This document shows, piece by piece, positions 1-12,056 of a stretch of DNA of 64,000 bases. Position numbers and translations under genes: made by a program. Positions within the stretch are counted from its first letter, which is position 1. Each line of letters starts with the position of its first letter. Below the pieces are notes generated by a model. That model worked only from the letters and a program-made list of their open reading frames with translations. It ran no database searches and was not told where the DNA came from. This DNA comes from Kineococcus endophyticus (GTDB lineage: Bacteria > Actinomycetota > Actinomycetes > Actinomycetales > Kineococcaceae): contig NZ_JBFNQN010000013.1 in NCBI RefSeq assembly GCF_040796495.1, positions 112,140-176,139 on the forward strand, written 5' to 3'.

Positions 1-256
1 CGTTGGCGGCGACGACGCCGATGCGGTGCGAGCGCTTTGTGACGAGGGTGCGGGCCGCGACGTTGGGGCGGTAGCCGATCTCGGCGATCGCGGCCTCGAC
101 CCGTTCCCGCGTGCGCCGCGCGACGGACGGGCTGCCGCGCACGACGCGGGAGACGGTCTGCTGGGAGACGCCGGCGAGCTGGGCGACGTCGGCCAGGACG
201 GGGACGCGCGCCTCGGCGTCGGGGCCGGAGCCCCGCTCGTCGGAGTCCGCGGACAT
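1..256 (-). CDS. LacI-family transcriptional regulator, N-terminal part (runs off the window)
   Basis: The 85 visible residues begin at an ATG and read off the left edge of the window. Residues about 20-70 form the typical LacI DNA-binding headpiece: [19 protein letters not shown] for the helix-turn-helix, then [12 protein letters not shown] and the hinge-leading [12 protein letters not shown]. The sugar-binding domain lies outside the window. The gene is divergent from a sugar ABC importer, so it most likely represses that operon in response to an imported sugar; this is inference from position. A short acidic leader (residues 1-18) precedes the HTH. Confidence 0.88.
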   Translation of the reverse strand, partial: MSADSDERGSGPDAEARVPVLADVAQLAGVSQQTVSRVVRGSPSVARRTRERVEAAIAEIGYRPNVAARTLVTKRSHRIGVVAAN

Positions 257-412
257 GACGGTCCCGCTTCCTGCAGGCCGTTCCTCGGCAGCGAGGAGCG
301 GTGGTGGATGGGTGGCGAGGGAGCGTCGCACCGTCCTCGCGGCAGCAGAGTAACCCAGGAACCGGCGTGCACAGCCGCCTGCGGGCAAGCTGGGTGCAAC
401 CGGGTGATCCGC

Positions 413-442
413 TTGACGAGCCCGTTTGGCAACGCTAACAAT
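413..442 (+). promoter_or_regulatory. Promoter and candidate LacI operator for the sugar importer
   Basis: TTGACG (413-418) and TAACAA (436-441) are separated by 17 bases, a good sigma-70 type promoter. The imperfect dyad TTGGCAACGCTAACAA (426-441) is centred on CG and overlaps the -10, as expected for a LacI-family operator. Transcription would start near 449, giving a 5' leader of about 140 bases. The rest of the 257-589 gap shows no gene. The operator assignment is inferred from symmetry and context. Confidence 0.5.
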
Positions 443-589
443 GAGGACATCCGAACGACCTGCGGGTGGCGACGAGACGAGGAAGCTCGGCTCCCACCGG
501 CAGCCCCCAGCGCCACCACGGCGCACATCCCCATCCCGTCGCGGCCGGACGCCGCGCGGGTTCACGAGGTACAGAGGAGTCCCGCCGTG

Positions 590-1741
590 ATGAAACGCCG
601 CAGTGCCCTTGCCGTCTTCGGTGCCGGCCTGGCCCTGACCCTCGCCGCCTGTGGCGGCGGCGGTGCCGGGACCGGTGCCGACGGAGGCAGCAGCAGCGCC
701 CCCGCCGACAAGGGCGACATCACCGTCGGCGTCGCGATGCCGACCCAGACCTCCGAGCGCTGGATCGCGGACGGCAACAACGTCAAGGCGGGTCTGGAGA
801 AGGCCGGCTACAAGGTCGACCTCCAGTACGCCAACGACGACATCCCGACCCAGTCGCAGCAGATCGACCAGATGATCACCAAGGGCGACAAGGTCCTCAT
901 CGTCGCGGCGATCGACGGCACCGCGCTCTCGAGCCAGCTGTCCTCGGCGGCCTCCGCCGGCATCAAGGTCATCTCCTACGACCGCCTCATCCGCGGTTCC
1001 AAGGACGTCGACTTCTACGTCTCCTTCGACAACTACAAGGTCGGTGTGCAGCAGGGCACCTCGCTGCTGACCGGTCTCGGCCTGAAGAACGCCGACGGGT
1101 CCGAGGGCACCGCCGCCGGCCCGTTCAACGTCGAGCTGTTCGCGGGTTCGCTGGACGACAACAACGCCCAGTTCTTCTGGGACGGCGCGTACGACACGCT
1201 CAAGCCGTACATCGACTCCGGCAAGCTCAAGGTGAAGTCCGGCCAGACGAAGATCGACCAGGCCGCGATCCTCCGGTGGCAGCAGGAGACCGCGCAGAAG
1301 CGCATGGAGGACCTGCTGACCTCCGCGTACAACGACGGCAGCAAGGTCGACGGCGTCCTGTCGCCCTACGACGGCATCTCCCGCGGCATCATCACCGCGC
1401 TGCAGAACGCCGGCTACGGCGGGTCCGGCACCAAGATGCCGGTCATCACCGGTCAGGACGCCGAGATCGCCTCCGTCAAGCTCATCAACGACGGCGTGCA
1501 GTACTCGACCATCTTCAAGGACACCCGCAAGCTGGCCGACCAGGCCGTCACCGCGGCGACCGCCCTGGTCGAGGGCAAGGAGCCCGAGGCGAACGACACC
1601 AAGACGTACGACAACGGCGTCAAGGTCGTCCCCTCGTACCTCCTGGAGTCCCAGGTCGTCACGAAGGACAACGTCAAGTCCGCCCTCGTCGACACCGGGT
1701 ACTACACCCAGGCCGAGGTCGACGCCGGCAAGGCCAGCTGA
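590..1741 (+). CDS. chvE: Multiple-monosaccharide ABC transporter substrate-binding lipoprotein (ChvE family)
   Basis: This 383-residue protein has a lipoprotein signal peptide ([21 protein letters not shown]; the lipobox Cys is near residue 22), a short Gly/Ser linker, and then a type I periplasmic-binding fold. [15 protein letters not shown] opens the fold and the segment [16 protein letters not shown] is typical of ChvE/ribose-type binders. It should capture sugars outside the membrane for the MmsA/MmsB pair encoded next. GAGGAG at 574-579 serves either GTG 587 or ATG 590; I chose the ATG. A strong hairpin follows the gene, which would favour excess binding protein over transporter. Confidence 0.92.
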   Translation: MKRRSALAVFGAGLALTLAACGGGGAGTGADGGSSSAPADKGDITVGVAMPTQTSERWIADGNNVKAGLEKAGYKVDLQYANDDIPTQSQQIDQMITKGDKVLIVAAIDGTALSSQLSSAASAGIKVISYDRLIRGSKDVDFYVSFDNYKVGVQQGTSLLTGLGLKNADGSEGTAAGPFNVELFAGSLDDNNAQFFWDGAYDTLKPYIDSGKLKVKSGQTKIDQAAILRWQQETAQKRMEDLLTSAYNDGSKVDGVLSPYDGISRGIITALQNAGYGGSGTKMPVITGQDAEIASVKLINDGVQYSTIFKDTRKLADQAVTAATALVEGKEPEANDTKTYDNGVKVVPSYLLESQVVTKDNVKSALVDTGYYTQAEVDAGKAS

Positions 1742-1753
1742 CCTCACCACCGT

Positions 1754-1787
1754 CCCCGTCCCGGGTCCTCGCGGACCCGGGGCGGGG
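1754..1787 (+). terminator. Intra-operon hairpin between binding protein and ATPase genes
   Basis: The arms at 1754-1768 and 1773-1787 pair over 15 positions (one G-U) around a four-base loop. There is no T-tract. The position after a substrate-binding gene is typical of a 3'-stabilising or attenuating hairpin that sets expression above the downstream transporter genes. Confidence 0.6.
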
Positions 1788-1841
1788 TTCGTGCGGTCCA
1801 GCCACAAACTCCCGAACACGACGAGGGACGACGGTTCACCG

Positions 1842-3455
1842 ATGACCGAGAACACCCGTACCACGCGCTCCGAGAACATCCTCGAGATGCGCTCCATCAC
1901 CAAGACCTTCCCGGGGGTCAAGGCTCTGTCCGACGTCTCGCTGTCGGTGCGCCGCGGTGAGGTCCACGCGATCTGCGGGGAGAACGGCGCCGGGAAGTCG
2001 ACCCTCATGAAGGTGCTCTCCGGGGTGTACCCGCACGGCACCTACGAGGGCGAGATCCACTTCGACGGAAACCTCTCGACGTTCTCGGGCATCGTGGACA
2101 GCGAGAAGGCGGGGATCGCCATCATCCACCAGGAGCTGGCCCTCGTGCCCTACCTGTCGGTGGCCGAGAACCTCTTCCTGGGCAACGAGATCAAGGGCCG
2201 CGGCGGTCTCATCGACTGGAACCGCACGAACGGCGAGGCCTCGAAGCTGCTCCAGCGCGTCGGTCTGGCGGAGAACCCCACCACGCCCATCGGTCAGCTC
2301 GGCGTCGGCAAGCAGCAGCTGGTCGAGATCGCCAAGGCCCTCAGCAAGGACGTCAAGCTCCTCATCCTCGACGAGCCGACGGCCGCGCTGAACGACAACG
2401 ACTCCGCGCACCTGCTCGACCTCCTGCGCCAGCTGCGCGACGAGGGCATGACGAGCATCATGATCTCCCACAAGCTGAACGAGATCGAGGCGATCTCGGA
2501 CTCGGTGACGATCATCCGCGACGGCCGCACGATCGAAACCCTCGACATGCGGGCCGACGCCGTCACCGAGGACCGCATCATCCGCGGCATGGTCGGCCGC
2601 GACCTCGACAGCCGCTACCCCGAGCGCGAGTCCCACCCCGGCGAGGAGATCCTCCGCATCGAGGGCTGGACCGTCGGGCACGCCAACCAGGACCGCCTCG
2701 TCGTCGACGGGGCCTCGCTGAACGTCCGCGCGGGCGAGGTCGTCGGCATCGCCGGCCTCATGGGCGCCGGGCGCACCGAACTGGCGATGAGCGTGTTCGG
2801 CCGCAGCTACGGCCGGTACCTCGGCGGGAAACTGTTCCTGCACGGCAAGGAGGTGCAGGCGCGCTCGGTCCGCGAGGCGATCAAGGTCGGCCTGGCCTAC
2901 GCCACCGAGGACCGCAAGAAGTTCGGCCTGAACCTCATCGACGACATCAAGCGCAACGTCTCCGCGGCCGCGCTCGACAAGCTCGCGAACGGCGGTTTCG
3001 TCGACGCGAACGAGGAGATCAAGGTCGCCGAGGACAGCAAGCGGAGCATGAACATCAAGGCTCCGACCGTCAGTGCGCTGACCGGCAAGCTGTCCGGGGG
3101 GAACCAGCAGAAGGTCGTCCTGTCGAAGTGGATCTTCTCCGACCCCGAGGTCCTCATCCTCGACGAACCCACGCGCGGCATCGACGTCGGCGCGAAGTAC
3201 GAGATCTACACGATCATCAACCGCCTGGTGGCCGCCGGGAAGGCCGTCATCGTCATCTCCTCCGAACTCCCCGAACTGCTCGGGATCTGCGACCGCATCT
3301 ACACGCTGTCGGCCGGGCGCATCACCGGCCAGCTGCCGATCGCCGAGGCGAGCCAGGAGAGCCTCATGGTCCTCATGACCAAGGGCGGCAGCCTCACGAC
3401 CGCGCCCGACCCCCACCCCACCGACGACCTCACCCCGCAGGAGCGCACCGCATGA
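1842..3455 (+). CDS. mmsA: Multiple-monosaccharide ABC transporter ATP-binding protein
   Basis: The 537-residue protein has two fused ABC ATPase domains, as in the RbsA/XylG/GguA class. The first has Walker [10 protein letters not shown], the second half has a signature [14 protein letters not shown] and Walker [14 protein letters not shown]; the first-domain Walker B is [12 protein letters not shown]. The degenerate second Walker A (GLMGAGRTE) is usual for this class. It energises import by the permease encoded immediately after, with which it overlaps by four bases (ATGA). The start [10 protein letters not shown] was chosen because it precedes the conserved [16 protein letters not shown] by only about 12 residues; no strong ribosome-binding site is visible. 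Confidence 0.93.
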   Translation: MTENTRTTRSENILEMRSITKTFPGVKALSDVSLSVRRGEVHAICGENGAGKSTLMKVLSGVYPHGTYEGEIHFDGNLSTFSGIVDSEKAGIAIIHQELALVPYLSVAENLFLGNEIKGRGGLIDWNRTNGEASKLLQRVGLAENPTTPIGQLGVGKQQLVEIAKALSKDVKLLILDEPTAALNDNDSAHLLDLLRQLRDEGMTSIMISHKLNEIEAISDSVTIIRDGRTIETLDMRADAVTEDRIIRGMVGRDLDSRYPERESHPGEEILRIEGWTVGHANQDRLVVDGASLNVRAGEVVGIAGLMGAGRTELAMSVFGRSYGRYLGGKLFLHGKEVQARSVREAIKVGLAYATEDRKKFGLNLIDDIKRNVSAAALDKLANGGFVDANEEIKVAEDSKRSMNIKAPTVSALTGKLSGGNQQKVVLSKWIFSDPEVLILDEPTRGIDVGAKYEIYTIINRLVAAGKAVIVISSELPELLGICDRIYTLSAGRITGQLPIAEASQESLMVLMTKGGSLTTAPDPHPTDDLTPQERTA

Positions 3456-4675
3456 GCGGCAGCACGCTGACCAAGGACAAGCCGGCGCCCACGCCGAAGA
3501 CCGGCAGCGCGAACCCCTTCGTCGCGATCACCCAGAACCTGCGCGAGAGCGGCATCTACATCGCGTTCGTCGTCGTGGTGCTGCTCTTCGCGATCCTCAC
3601 CGACGGGCTGTCCCTGAGCCCGGGCAACATCACGAACATCGTGCTGCAGTACTCGTACGTGCTCGTGCTCGCCATCGGCATGCTCATCGTCATCGTCGCC
3701 GGGCACATCGACCTGTCCGTCGGGTCCGTCGTCGCGCTGACCGGCGCGGTCTCGGCGCAACTCGTCATCGGGTCCAGCCAGCCGTGGTGGGTCGGGGTCC
3801 TGGCGGCCCTCGGCGTCGGCATCGCCATCGGTGTGTGGCAGGGCTTCTGGGTCGCGGTCGTGGGCATCCCCGCCTTCATCGTCACCCTGGCCGGCATGCT
3901 GCTGTTCCGTGGTCTGACCTTCTACGTGCTCGACAACGTCTCGCTGTCGCCGTTCCCCGAGCAGTACACGAAGGTCGCGACCGGGTTCAGCAACGGCCTC
4001 ATCGGTGGCAACGGGTACGACGCCTTCACGCTGCTCATCGCGGCGCTGGCCGTCGTCGCCTTCGCGGTCACCCAGGTCCGCACCCGCGTCGCCAAGGTCC
4101 GCTACCAGCAGGTCGTGGACGCGATGCCGCTGTTCATCCTGAAGATCGTCGGCGTGGCCGTCGTCGTCATGGCCTTCGCCTGGCAGCTGGCCCACAGCCG
4201 TGGTCTGCCGATCGTCCTCATCATCCTGGCCGTGCTGATCCTGGCCTACTCGACGGTCATGAAGTCCTCGGTCTTCGGCCGTCAGGTCTACGCCATCGGC
4301 GGCAACCTGGCCGCGGCCCAGCTCTCCGGCGTCAACGTCCGCCGGGTGAACTTCTGGATCTTCGTCAACATGGGCTTCCTCGCCGCGGTCGCGGGGGTCA
4401 TCTTCTCCTCGCGGTCCAACGGGGCCCAGCCCAGCGCCGGCAACAGCTTCGAGCTCGACGCCATCGCGGCCGCCTTCATCGGTGGTGCGGCCGTCACCGG
4501 CGGTGTCGGCAAGATCCAGGGCGCGATGATCGGTGGTCTGCTCGTCGGCGTCATCTCCAACGGGATGCAGCTGCTGGGTGTCGACCAGTCGCTCCAGTCG
4601 GTCATCAAGGGCCTCGTGCTGCTGCTCGCCGTCGCCTTCGACGTCTTCAACAAGCGGCGCAGCGGCGTCCGCTGA
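3452..4675 (+). CDS. mmsB: Multiple-monosaccharide ABC transporter permease
   Basis: This 407-residue polytopic membrane protein belongs to the BPD_transp_2 family (RbsC/GguB-like), with about ten hydrophobic segments. The family hallmarks are visible: [15 protein letters not shown] near residue 90 and [22 protein letters not shown] near the C terminus. It forms the membrane channel for the sugars delivered by the ChvE-like protein. The ATG overlaps the stop codon of the ATPase gene, so the two are translationally coupled. An extended loop between segments, rich in charged residues ([17 protein letters not shown]), is characteristic of the ~400-residue GguB type rather than the ~320-residue RbsC type. 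Confidence 0.93.
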   Translation: MSGSTLTKDKPAPTPKTGSANPFVAITQNLRESGIYIAFVVVVLLFAILTDGLSLSPGNITNIVLQYSYVLVLAIGMLIVIVAGHIDLSVGSVVALTGAVSAQLVIGSSQPWWVGVLAALGVGIAIGVWQGFWVAVVGIPAFIVTLAGMLLFRGLTFYVLDNVSLSPFPEQYTKVATGFSNGLIGGNGYDAFTLLIAALAVVAFAVTQVRTRVAKVRYQQVVDAMPLFILKIVGVAVVVMAFAWQLAHSRGLPIVLIILAVLILAYSTVMKSSVFGRQVYAIGGNLAAAQLSGVNVRRVNFWIFVNMGFLAAVAGVIFSSRSNGAQPSAGNSFELDAIAAAFIGGAAVTGGVGKIQGAMIGGLLVGVISNGMQLLGVDQSLQSVIKGLVLLLAVAFDVFNKRRSGVR

Positions 4676-4688
4676 CGCACTCTTCACC

Positions 4689-4725
4689 CGCAGGGCCCGT
4701 CCGGTTCGTCCGGGCGGGCCCTGCG
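4689..4725 (+). terminator. Terminator after the sugar importer operon
   Basis: Two perfectly complementary 11-base arms (4689-4699 and 4715-4725) follow the mmsB stop by 13 bases. The T-tract is absent, as is common in high-GC actinobacteria. Confidence 0.65.
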
Positions 4726-4750
4726 TGCGTCCGGGGCTAGGGTCGGGGCC

Positions 4751-5644
4751 GTGCTGCGCGTGGGGCTGACCGGTGGGATCGGGGCGGGCAAGTCGACGGT
4801 GTCCCGGCTGCTGGTGCAGCTCGGTGCCGTGCTCGTCGACGCGGACGTCGTCGCCCGCGAGGTCGTCGCCGTCGGCACCCCGGGGCTGGCGGCCGTCGTC
4901 GAGGAGTTCGGCCCGGACGTGCTCGCCGCCGACGGCTCGCTGGACCGCCCCGCGCTCGGTCGGATCGTCTTCGGGGACACCGCCCGGCGGGAGGCGCTCA
5001 ACGCGATCGTGCACCCGCTCGTCGCGGCCCGGCGGGCCGAGCTGGCCGCCGCCGCCCCCGACGACGCCGTCGTCGTCGAGGACGTGCCACTGCTCGTCGA
5101 GACCGGGGCCGCCCCGACGTACCCGCTCGTCGTGGTCGTCGACGCGGACGCGGCCGAACGCGAACGGCGGCTCGTCACCGAGCGGGGGATGGAGGTCGAG
5201 GCGGCGCGGGCGCGGATCGCCGCGCAGGCGACCGACGAGGAGCGCCGCGCGGCCGCCGACGTGCTGCTGCCCAACCCCCGCCACCGGGACGGCGTCCCGG
5301 ACCCGCTGCCCGGGCTCGTCGAGCGGCTGTGGCGTGAGCGGCTCGTGCCGTTCGAGGAGGGGCTCCGTGCGGGCCGGCGCGGTCCGGTGCCCGTCGGGAC
5401 ACCGGCCGAGGGCGACCGGCACCGCGTGCTGCACCGCCTCTCGAGGGCGGGCGGCCCGGCGTGGCTGTTCGAGGGGGACCGCTGGCCGCTGGGGGCGTGG
5501 GTGTCCGCCGAGAGCGGACTGGCGGACCTCGGGTACGTCCCCGCAGGTCAGCGGCGGTGGGACAGCGCCGACCCGGGGTGCGCAGTGAGCGTGACGGTGC
5601 TGCCGGAGGTCATCGAGAGGCTGAGTGTCGGAGGTCCGACCTAG
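4751..5644 (+). CDS. coaE: Dephospho-CoA kinase with C-terminal extension
   Basis: Dephospho-CoA kinase phosphorylates the 3'-OH of dephospho-CoA, the last step of coenzyme A synthesis. The P-loop GGIGAGKS is at residues 8-15, followed by [10 protein letters not shown] and the lid-type segment [15 protein letters not shown]. The core of about 205 residues ends near [14 protein letters not shown] further ~85 residues follow that I do not recognise; in mycobacteria CoaE carries a longer GrpB-like domain here, so this may be a shortened or divergent version. A TAGGGT box (4738-4743) sits seven bases before the GTG, indicating leaderless transcription. The stop lies ten bases upstream of uvrB, and the uvrB promoter is inside the end of this gene. 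Confidence 0.93.
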   Translation: MLRVGLTGGIGAGKSTVSRLLVQLGAVLVDADVVAREVVAVGTPGLAAVVEEFGPDVLAADGSLDRPALGRIVFGDTARREALNAIVHPLVAARRAELAAAAPDDAVVVEDVPLLVETGAAPTYPLVVVVDADAAERERRLVTERGMEVEAARARIAAQATDEERRAAADVLLPNPRHRDGVPDPLPGLVERLWRERLVPFEEGLRAGRRGPVPVGTPAEGDRHRVLHRLSRAGGPAWLFEGDRWPLGAWVSAESGLADLGYVPAGQRRWDSADPGCAVSVTVLPEVIERLSVGGPT

Positions 5645-5647
5645 TCT
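5626..5647 (+). promoter_or_regulatory. PafBC-type DNA-damage promoter of uvrB
   Basis: TGTCGGAG (5626-5633), eight bases, then TAGTCT (5642-5647), followed after six bases by the uvrB ATG. This fits the mycobacterial RecA-independent damage promoter (TTGTCRGTG-N8-TANNNT) bound by PafBC. The same arrangement precedes uvrA and uvrC. Confidence 0.72.
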
Positions 5648-5653
5648 TCCCCC

Positions 5654-7795
5654 ATGCGGCCGACGACAGACATCCAGCGCCGGGTGGCCCCCTTCGAGGT
5701 GGTCTCCGAGTACTCCCCTTCGGGGGACCAGCCCACCGCCATCGCCGAGCTGGCGCGACGGGTGAACGCGGGCGAGCAGGACGTCGTGCTCCTCGGCGCG
5801 ACGGGCACGGGGAAGTCGGCGACGACGGCCTGGCTCATCGAGCAGGTGCAGCGCCCCACGCTCGTCATGGCCCCGAACAAGACGCTCGCCGCGCAGCTGG
5901 CCAACGAGTTCCGCGAGCTGCTGCCCAACAACGCCGTCGAGTACTTCGTCTCCTACTACGACTACTACCAGCCCGAGGCGTACGTCCCGCAGTCGGACAC
6001 CTACATCGAGAAGGACTCCTCGGTCAACGACGAGGTCGAGCGGCTGCGGCACTCCGCGACGAACTCCCTGCTGACGCGCCGCGACGTCATCGTGGTCGCG
6101 ACCGTGTCGTGCATCTACGGCCTCGGCACCCCGCAGGAGTACGTCGACCGGATGGTGACGCTGAAGGTTGGCGACACGATCGAGCGGGACGAACTGCTGC
6201 GCAAGTTCATCGTCGAGCAGTACACCCGCAACGACCTGGCCTTCACCCGCGGCACCTTCCGCGTGCGGGGCGACACCGTGGAGATCATCCCGCAGTACGA
6301 GGAGCACGCGCTGCGGATCGAGTTCTTCGGCGACGAGATCGACAAGCTCTACACGCTGAACCCGCTGACCGGGGAGGTGCTGCGCGAGGAGGAGCTGGTC
6401 TACGTCTTCCCCGCCTCGCACTACGTCGCCGGCCCCGAGCGCCTCGAGCGCGCCATCGGCACCATCGAGGCCGAGCTGACGGAGCGGCTGGCCGAGCTGG
6501 AGCAGCAGGGCAAGCTGCTGGAGGCGCAACGGCTGCGGATGCGCACGACGTACGACATCGAGATGCTCCGCCAGGTCGGCTCGTGCTCCGGGGTCGAGAA
6601 CTACTCCCGCCACCTCGACGGCCGCGGTCCCGGGTCGGCGTCGAACACGCTGCTGGACTACTTCCCCGAGGACTTCCTCCTCGTCATCGACGAGTCCCAC
6701 GTGACGGTGCCCCAGATCGGGGCGATGTACGAGGGCGACATGTCCCGCAAGCGGACCCTGGTGGACTTCGGGTTCCGCCTGCCCAGCGCCATGGACAACC
6801 GCCCCCTGCGCTGGGAGGAGTTCCTCGAGCGCACGGGCCAGACGGTCTACCTGTCGGCGACGCCGGGGGACTACGAGCTCTCCCGCGGCAAGGGGGTCGT
6901 GGAGCAGATCATCCGCCCGACGGGGCTGGTCGACCCCGAGGTCGTCGTGAAGCCGACGAAGGGGCAGATCGACGACCTCCTGCACGAGATCTCGCTGCGG
7001 ACGGCGAAGGACGAGCGCATCCTCGTCACGACGCTGACGAAGAAGATGGCCGAGGACCTCACGGACTACTTCCTCGAGCAGGGCGTCCGCGTGCGGTACC
7101 TGCACTCCGAGGTCGACACCCTGCGTCGCGTGGAACTCCTGCGCGAGCTGCGGCAGGGCGAGTACGACGTCCTCGTCGGCATCAACCTGCTGCGCGAGGG
7201 CCTGGACCTGCCGGAGGTCTCGCTCGTCGCGATCCTCGACGCCGACAAGGAGGGCTTCCTGCGCTCGTCGAAGTCGCTCATCCAGACGATCGGGCGCGCG
7301 GCCCGCAACGTCTCCGGTCAGGTGCACATGTACGCCGACCGCATCACGCCGTCGATGGCCGAGGCGATCGAGGAGACGAACCGCCGCCGCGAGAAGCAGA
7401 TCGCCTACAACACCGAGCGCGGTGTGGACCCGATGCCGCTGCGCAAGAAGATCGCCGACATCACCGACCTCATCGCCCGCGAGGACGCCGACACCGCCGA
7501 ACTCCTCGCGGCGGCCAAGGGCGGGGGCCAGGGCGGCAGCGGCCGGTCGCAGTCGCGCGGCAAGGCCCCGACGCCGGGCAAGGGCGCGAAGGGCAAGAAC
7601 GTCGGCCGCGAGGTGGGGCCCGAGCCGAAGGCGGGGATGCCCCAGGCCGACCTCGCCGACCTCATCCAGGAGCTGACCGACCAGATGCACTCGGCCGCCG
7701 CCGAGCTGCAGTTCGAACTGGCGGCGCGGCTGCGCGACGAGGTCGGCGACCTCAAGAAGGAGCTGCGGGGGATGCGCGCGGCGCAGGGGGCCTGA
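5654..7795 (+). CDS. uvrB: Excinuclease ABC subunit B
   Basis: UvrB is the damage-verifying helicase-like subunit of nucleotide excision repair; it is loaded by UvrA and recruits UvrC. The 713-residue protein has Walker A GATGTGKS (residues 48-55), the damage-inserting beta-hairpin region [13 protein letters not shown], the VIDESH Walker B motif, helicase motifs [21 protein letters not shown] and [10 protein letters not shown], and a C-terminal UVR coiled-coil ([19 protein letters not shown]) that contacts UvrC. A Gly/Lys-rich linker of about 50 residues lies before the UVR motif. The ATG is probably the transcription start (leaderless). Confidence 0.97.
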   Translation: MRPTTDIQRRVAPFEVVSEYSPSGDQPTAIAELARRVNAGEQDVVLLGATGTGKSATTAWLIEQVQRPTLVMAPNKTLAAQLANEFRELLPNNAVEYFVSYYDYYQPEAYVPQSDTYIEKDSSVNDEVERLRHSATNSLLTRRDVIVVATVSCIYGLGTPQEYVDRMVTLKVGDTIERDELLRKFIVEQYTRNDLAFTRGTFRVRGDTVEIIPQYEEHALRIEFFGDEIDKLYTLNPLTGEVLREEELVYVFPASHYVAGPERLERAIGTIEAELTERLAELEQQGKLLEAQRLRMRTTYDIEMLRQVGSCSGVENYSRHLDGRGPGSASNTLLDYFPEDFLLVIDESHVTVPQIGAMYEGDMSRKRTLVDFGFRLPSAMDNRPLRWEEFLERTGQTVYLSATPGDYELSRGKGVVEQIIRPTGLVDPEVVVKPTKGQIDDLLHEISLRTAKDERILVTTLTKKMAEDLTDYFLEQGVRVRYLHSEVDTLRRVELLRELRQGEYDVLVGINLLREGLDLPEVSLVAILDADKEGFLRSSKSLIQTIGRAARNVSGQVHMYADRITPSMAEAIEETNRRREKQIAYNTERGVDPMPLRKKIADITDLIAREDADTAELLAAAKGGGQGGSGRSQSRGKAPTPGKGAKGKNVGREVGPEPKAGMPQADLADLIQELTDQMHSAAAELQFELAARLRDEVGDLKKELRGMRAAQGA

Positions 7796-7813
7796 GCCCT
7801 CGAGCCCACCGGC

Positions 7814-8236
7814 TCACCCGGCGGGCTGCTGCGACGTCAGGTGCAGCAGCAGTCCGCCGGGCCCTGCCGACCGGCCTCCGGACCCGCGGGTGCGGACCAG
7901 GGCGAAGCGGCGGGGCCCCGTCCGCCCGTGCAGCACGAAGACCGTCCTGCGCTCGTCCCGGTCCTCCAGCTCCCACCAGCCGGTGTCCGCGATGGTCTTC
8001 GTGGCGTCCTCGTAGGTGAGGTGGTCCAGGTCGTGGTCGGGGACCGCGATCGCCAGCCGGTTGCGGGCGGCCGCGGTCGGCAGGCCGTTGGGCAGGGCCC
8101 AGGACCGCAGCACGCCGTCCTCCGCCAACCGCAGGTCGTGGTGCGGCCGCGGGAGGCGGTGGTCGTGCAGGACGAACGGGGGCCGGCCGTCCCCTCCTGA
8201 CCGGCCGGCGCCCGGCGCCTCGACCCGACGCGTCAG
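7814..8236 (-). CDS. Stand-alone LigD-type 3'-phosphoesterase domain protein (start codon uncertain)
   Basis: The frame encodes the 3'-phosphoesterase (PE) domain known from the N terminus of LigD, which trims 3'-phosphates and ribonucleotides during end joining. Visible family features are FVLHDHRLPRPHHDLRL (metal/phosphate ligands His, His, Asp, Arg), then GVLRSWALPNGLP, VPDHDLDHLTYEDA and FVLHGRTGPRRFALVRT. No ATG or GTG exists in frame upstream; the only usual start is a TTG at 8128 that would cut off the catalytic histidines. I therefore extend to a CTG at 8236 that overlaps the marR stop (CTGA), which is a guess. It lies downstream of marR on the same strand, flanked by uvrB and uvrA. 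Confidence 0.55.
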   Translation of the reverse strand: MTRRVEAPGAGRSGGDGRPPFVLHDHRLPRPHHDLRLAEDGVLRSWALPNGLPTAAARNRLAIAVPDHDLDHLTYEDATKTIADTGWWELEDRDERRTVFVLHGRTGPRRFALVRTRGSGGRSAGPGGLLLHLTSQQPAG

Positions 8237-8826
8237 GAGTGCCCGGGAGCCGGCGGGACGGGGGAGACGCTGCCGGTCTCCTGCAGGTGCTCCAGCAGGA
8301 CCTCGCTGATGGACCGCAGCTGCTGCAGCTGGTCGTCGGTCAGCCGGTCGAACAGCGTGGTGCGCACCGTCTCCACGTGCCCGGGGGCCGCAGCCGCCAG
8401 GGCCTCCAGCCCCTTGTCCGTCAGCACGGCGAGGTAGCCGCGACCGTCCGTCGGGCAGGCCTCCCGGCGGATCCAGCCGCGCTCCTCCATCCGGGCCACC
8501 GCGTGCGAGACGCGGCTGCGGGAGGAGAGGGAGGACTCGGCCAGCTCGCTCATCCGCAGGGACCGGTCAGGGGCCTCGGACAGGCGCACGAGCATCTCGT
8601 AGTACGTCAGGAGGATCCCGGAGTCCCGTTGCAGCTGCCGGTCGAAGCGGTCGAGGAGCAACTGCGTCGCGGACAGGAACGTCCGCCAGGTCACCTGCTC
8701 GTCGTCGTCCAGCCAGCGCGTCGGGCCGGTCGCGGCGGACTCGGCCACAGCGTCGGCGGCGGGGACGCCGGCGACCGCGAGGTGGTGGGGGTGGGCGTCC
8801 TGCAGGGCGGAGACGGGTGGAGCCAT
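8233..8826 (-). CDS. MarR-family transcriptional regulator
   Basis: This 197-residue protein has a winged-helix MarR core. LTYYEMLVRLSEAPDRSLRMSEL leads into the recognition region SSLSSRSRVSHAVARMEERG, followed by the wing with the conserved DGRGYLAVLTDKG. The first ~40 residues are a family-atypical leader. It is divergent from uvrA, and its stop abuts the phosphoesterase ORF. The upstream sequence holds AACGCTCAAC and a near-palindrome at 8861-8878 that could be an operator. Its ligand is unknown. Confidence 0.88.
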   Translation of the reverse strand: MAPPVSALQDAHPHHLAVAGVPAADAVAESAATGPTRWLDDDEQVTWRTFLSATQLLLDRFDRQLQRDSGILLTYYEMLVRLSEAPDRSLRMSELAESSLSSRSRVSHAVARMEERGWIRREACPTDGRGYLAVLTDKGLEALAAAAPGHVETVRTTLFDRLTDDQLQQLRSISEVLLEHLQETGSVSPVPPAPGHS

Positions 8827-8860
8827 GTACTGAGGGTAAGCAGAACGCTCAACTACCTGC

Positions 8861-8878
8861 GTCCGCCGATCGGTGGAC
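8861..8878. promoter_or_regulatory. Near-perfect 18-bp palindrome between marR and uvrA
   Basis: GTCCGCCGATCGGTGGAC reads the same on the other strand except for one base pair. It lies between the divergent marR and uvrA starts and is a candidate regulator site; the protein that binds it is unknown. Confidence 0.35.
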
Positions 8879-8932
8879 GCCCACCCGTGCAGTCCTCACG
8901 GGTGGCGTCCCCGGACCGCGCGCGGAGGCTCG

Positions 8933-8954
8933 TGTCGGAGGTGGCGCCTAGGGT
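8933..8954 (+). promoter_or_regulatory. PafBC-type DNA-damage promoter of uvrA
   Basis: TGTCGGAG (8933-8940), eight bases, TAGGGT (8949-8954), then six bases to the GTG start. The spacing is identical to the uvrB promoter. Confidence 0.72.
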
Positions 8955-8960
8955 TGCCCC

Positions 8961-12038
<3,078 letters not shown>

Positions 12039-12056
12039 GGTCGCCGGCCCGGCGCC

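Noticed and set aside
3299..7690. Very long open minus-strand frame opposite mmsB, coaE and uvrB
   Set aside because: It is antisense to clearly identified genes, is rich in Arg/His/Asp/Val as expected from GC-skewed codon positions, and has no domain.
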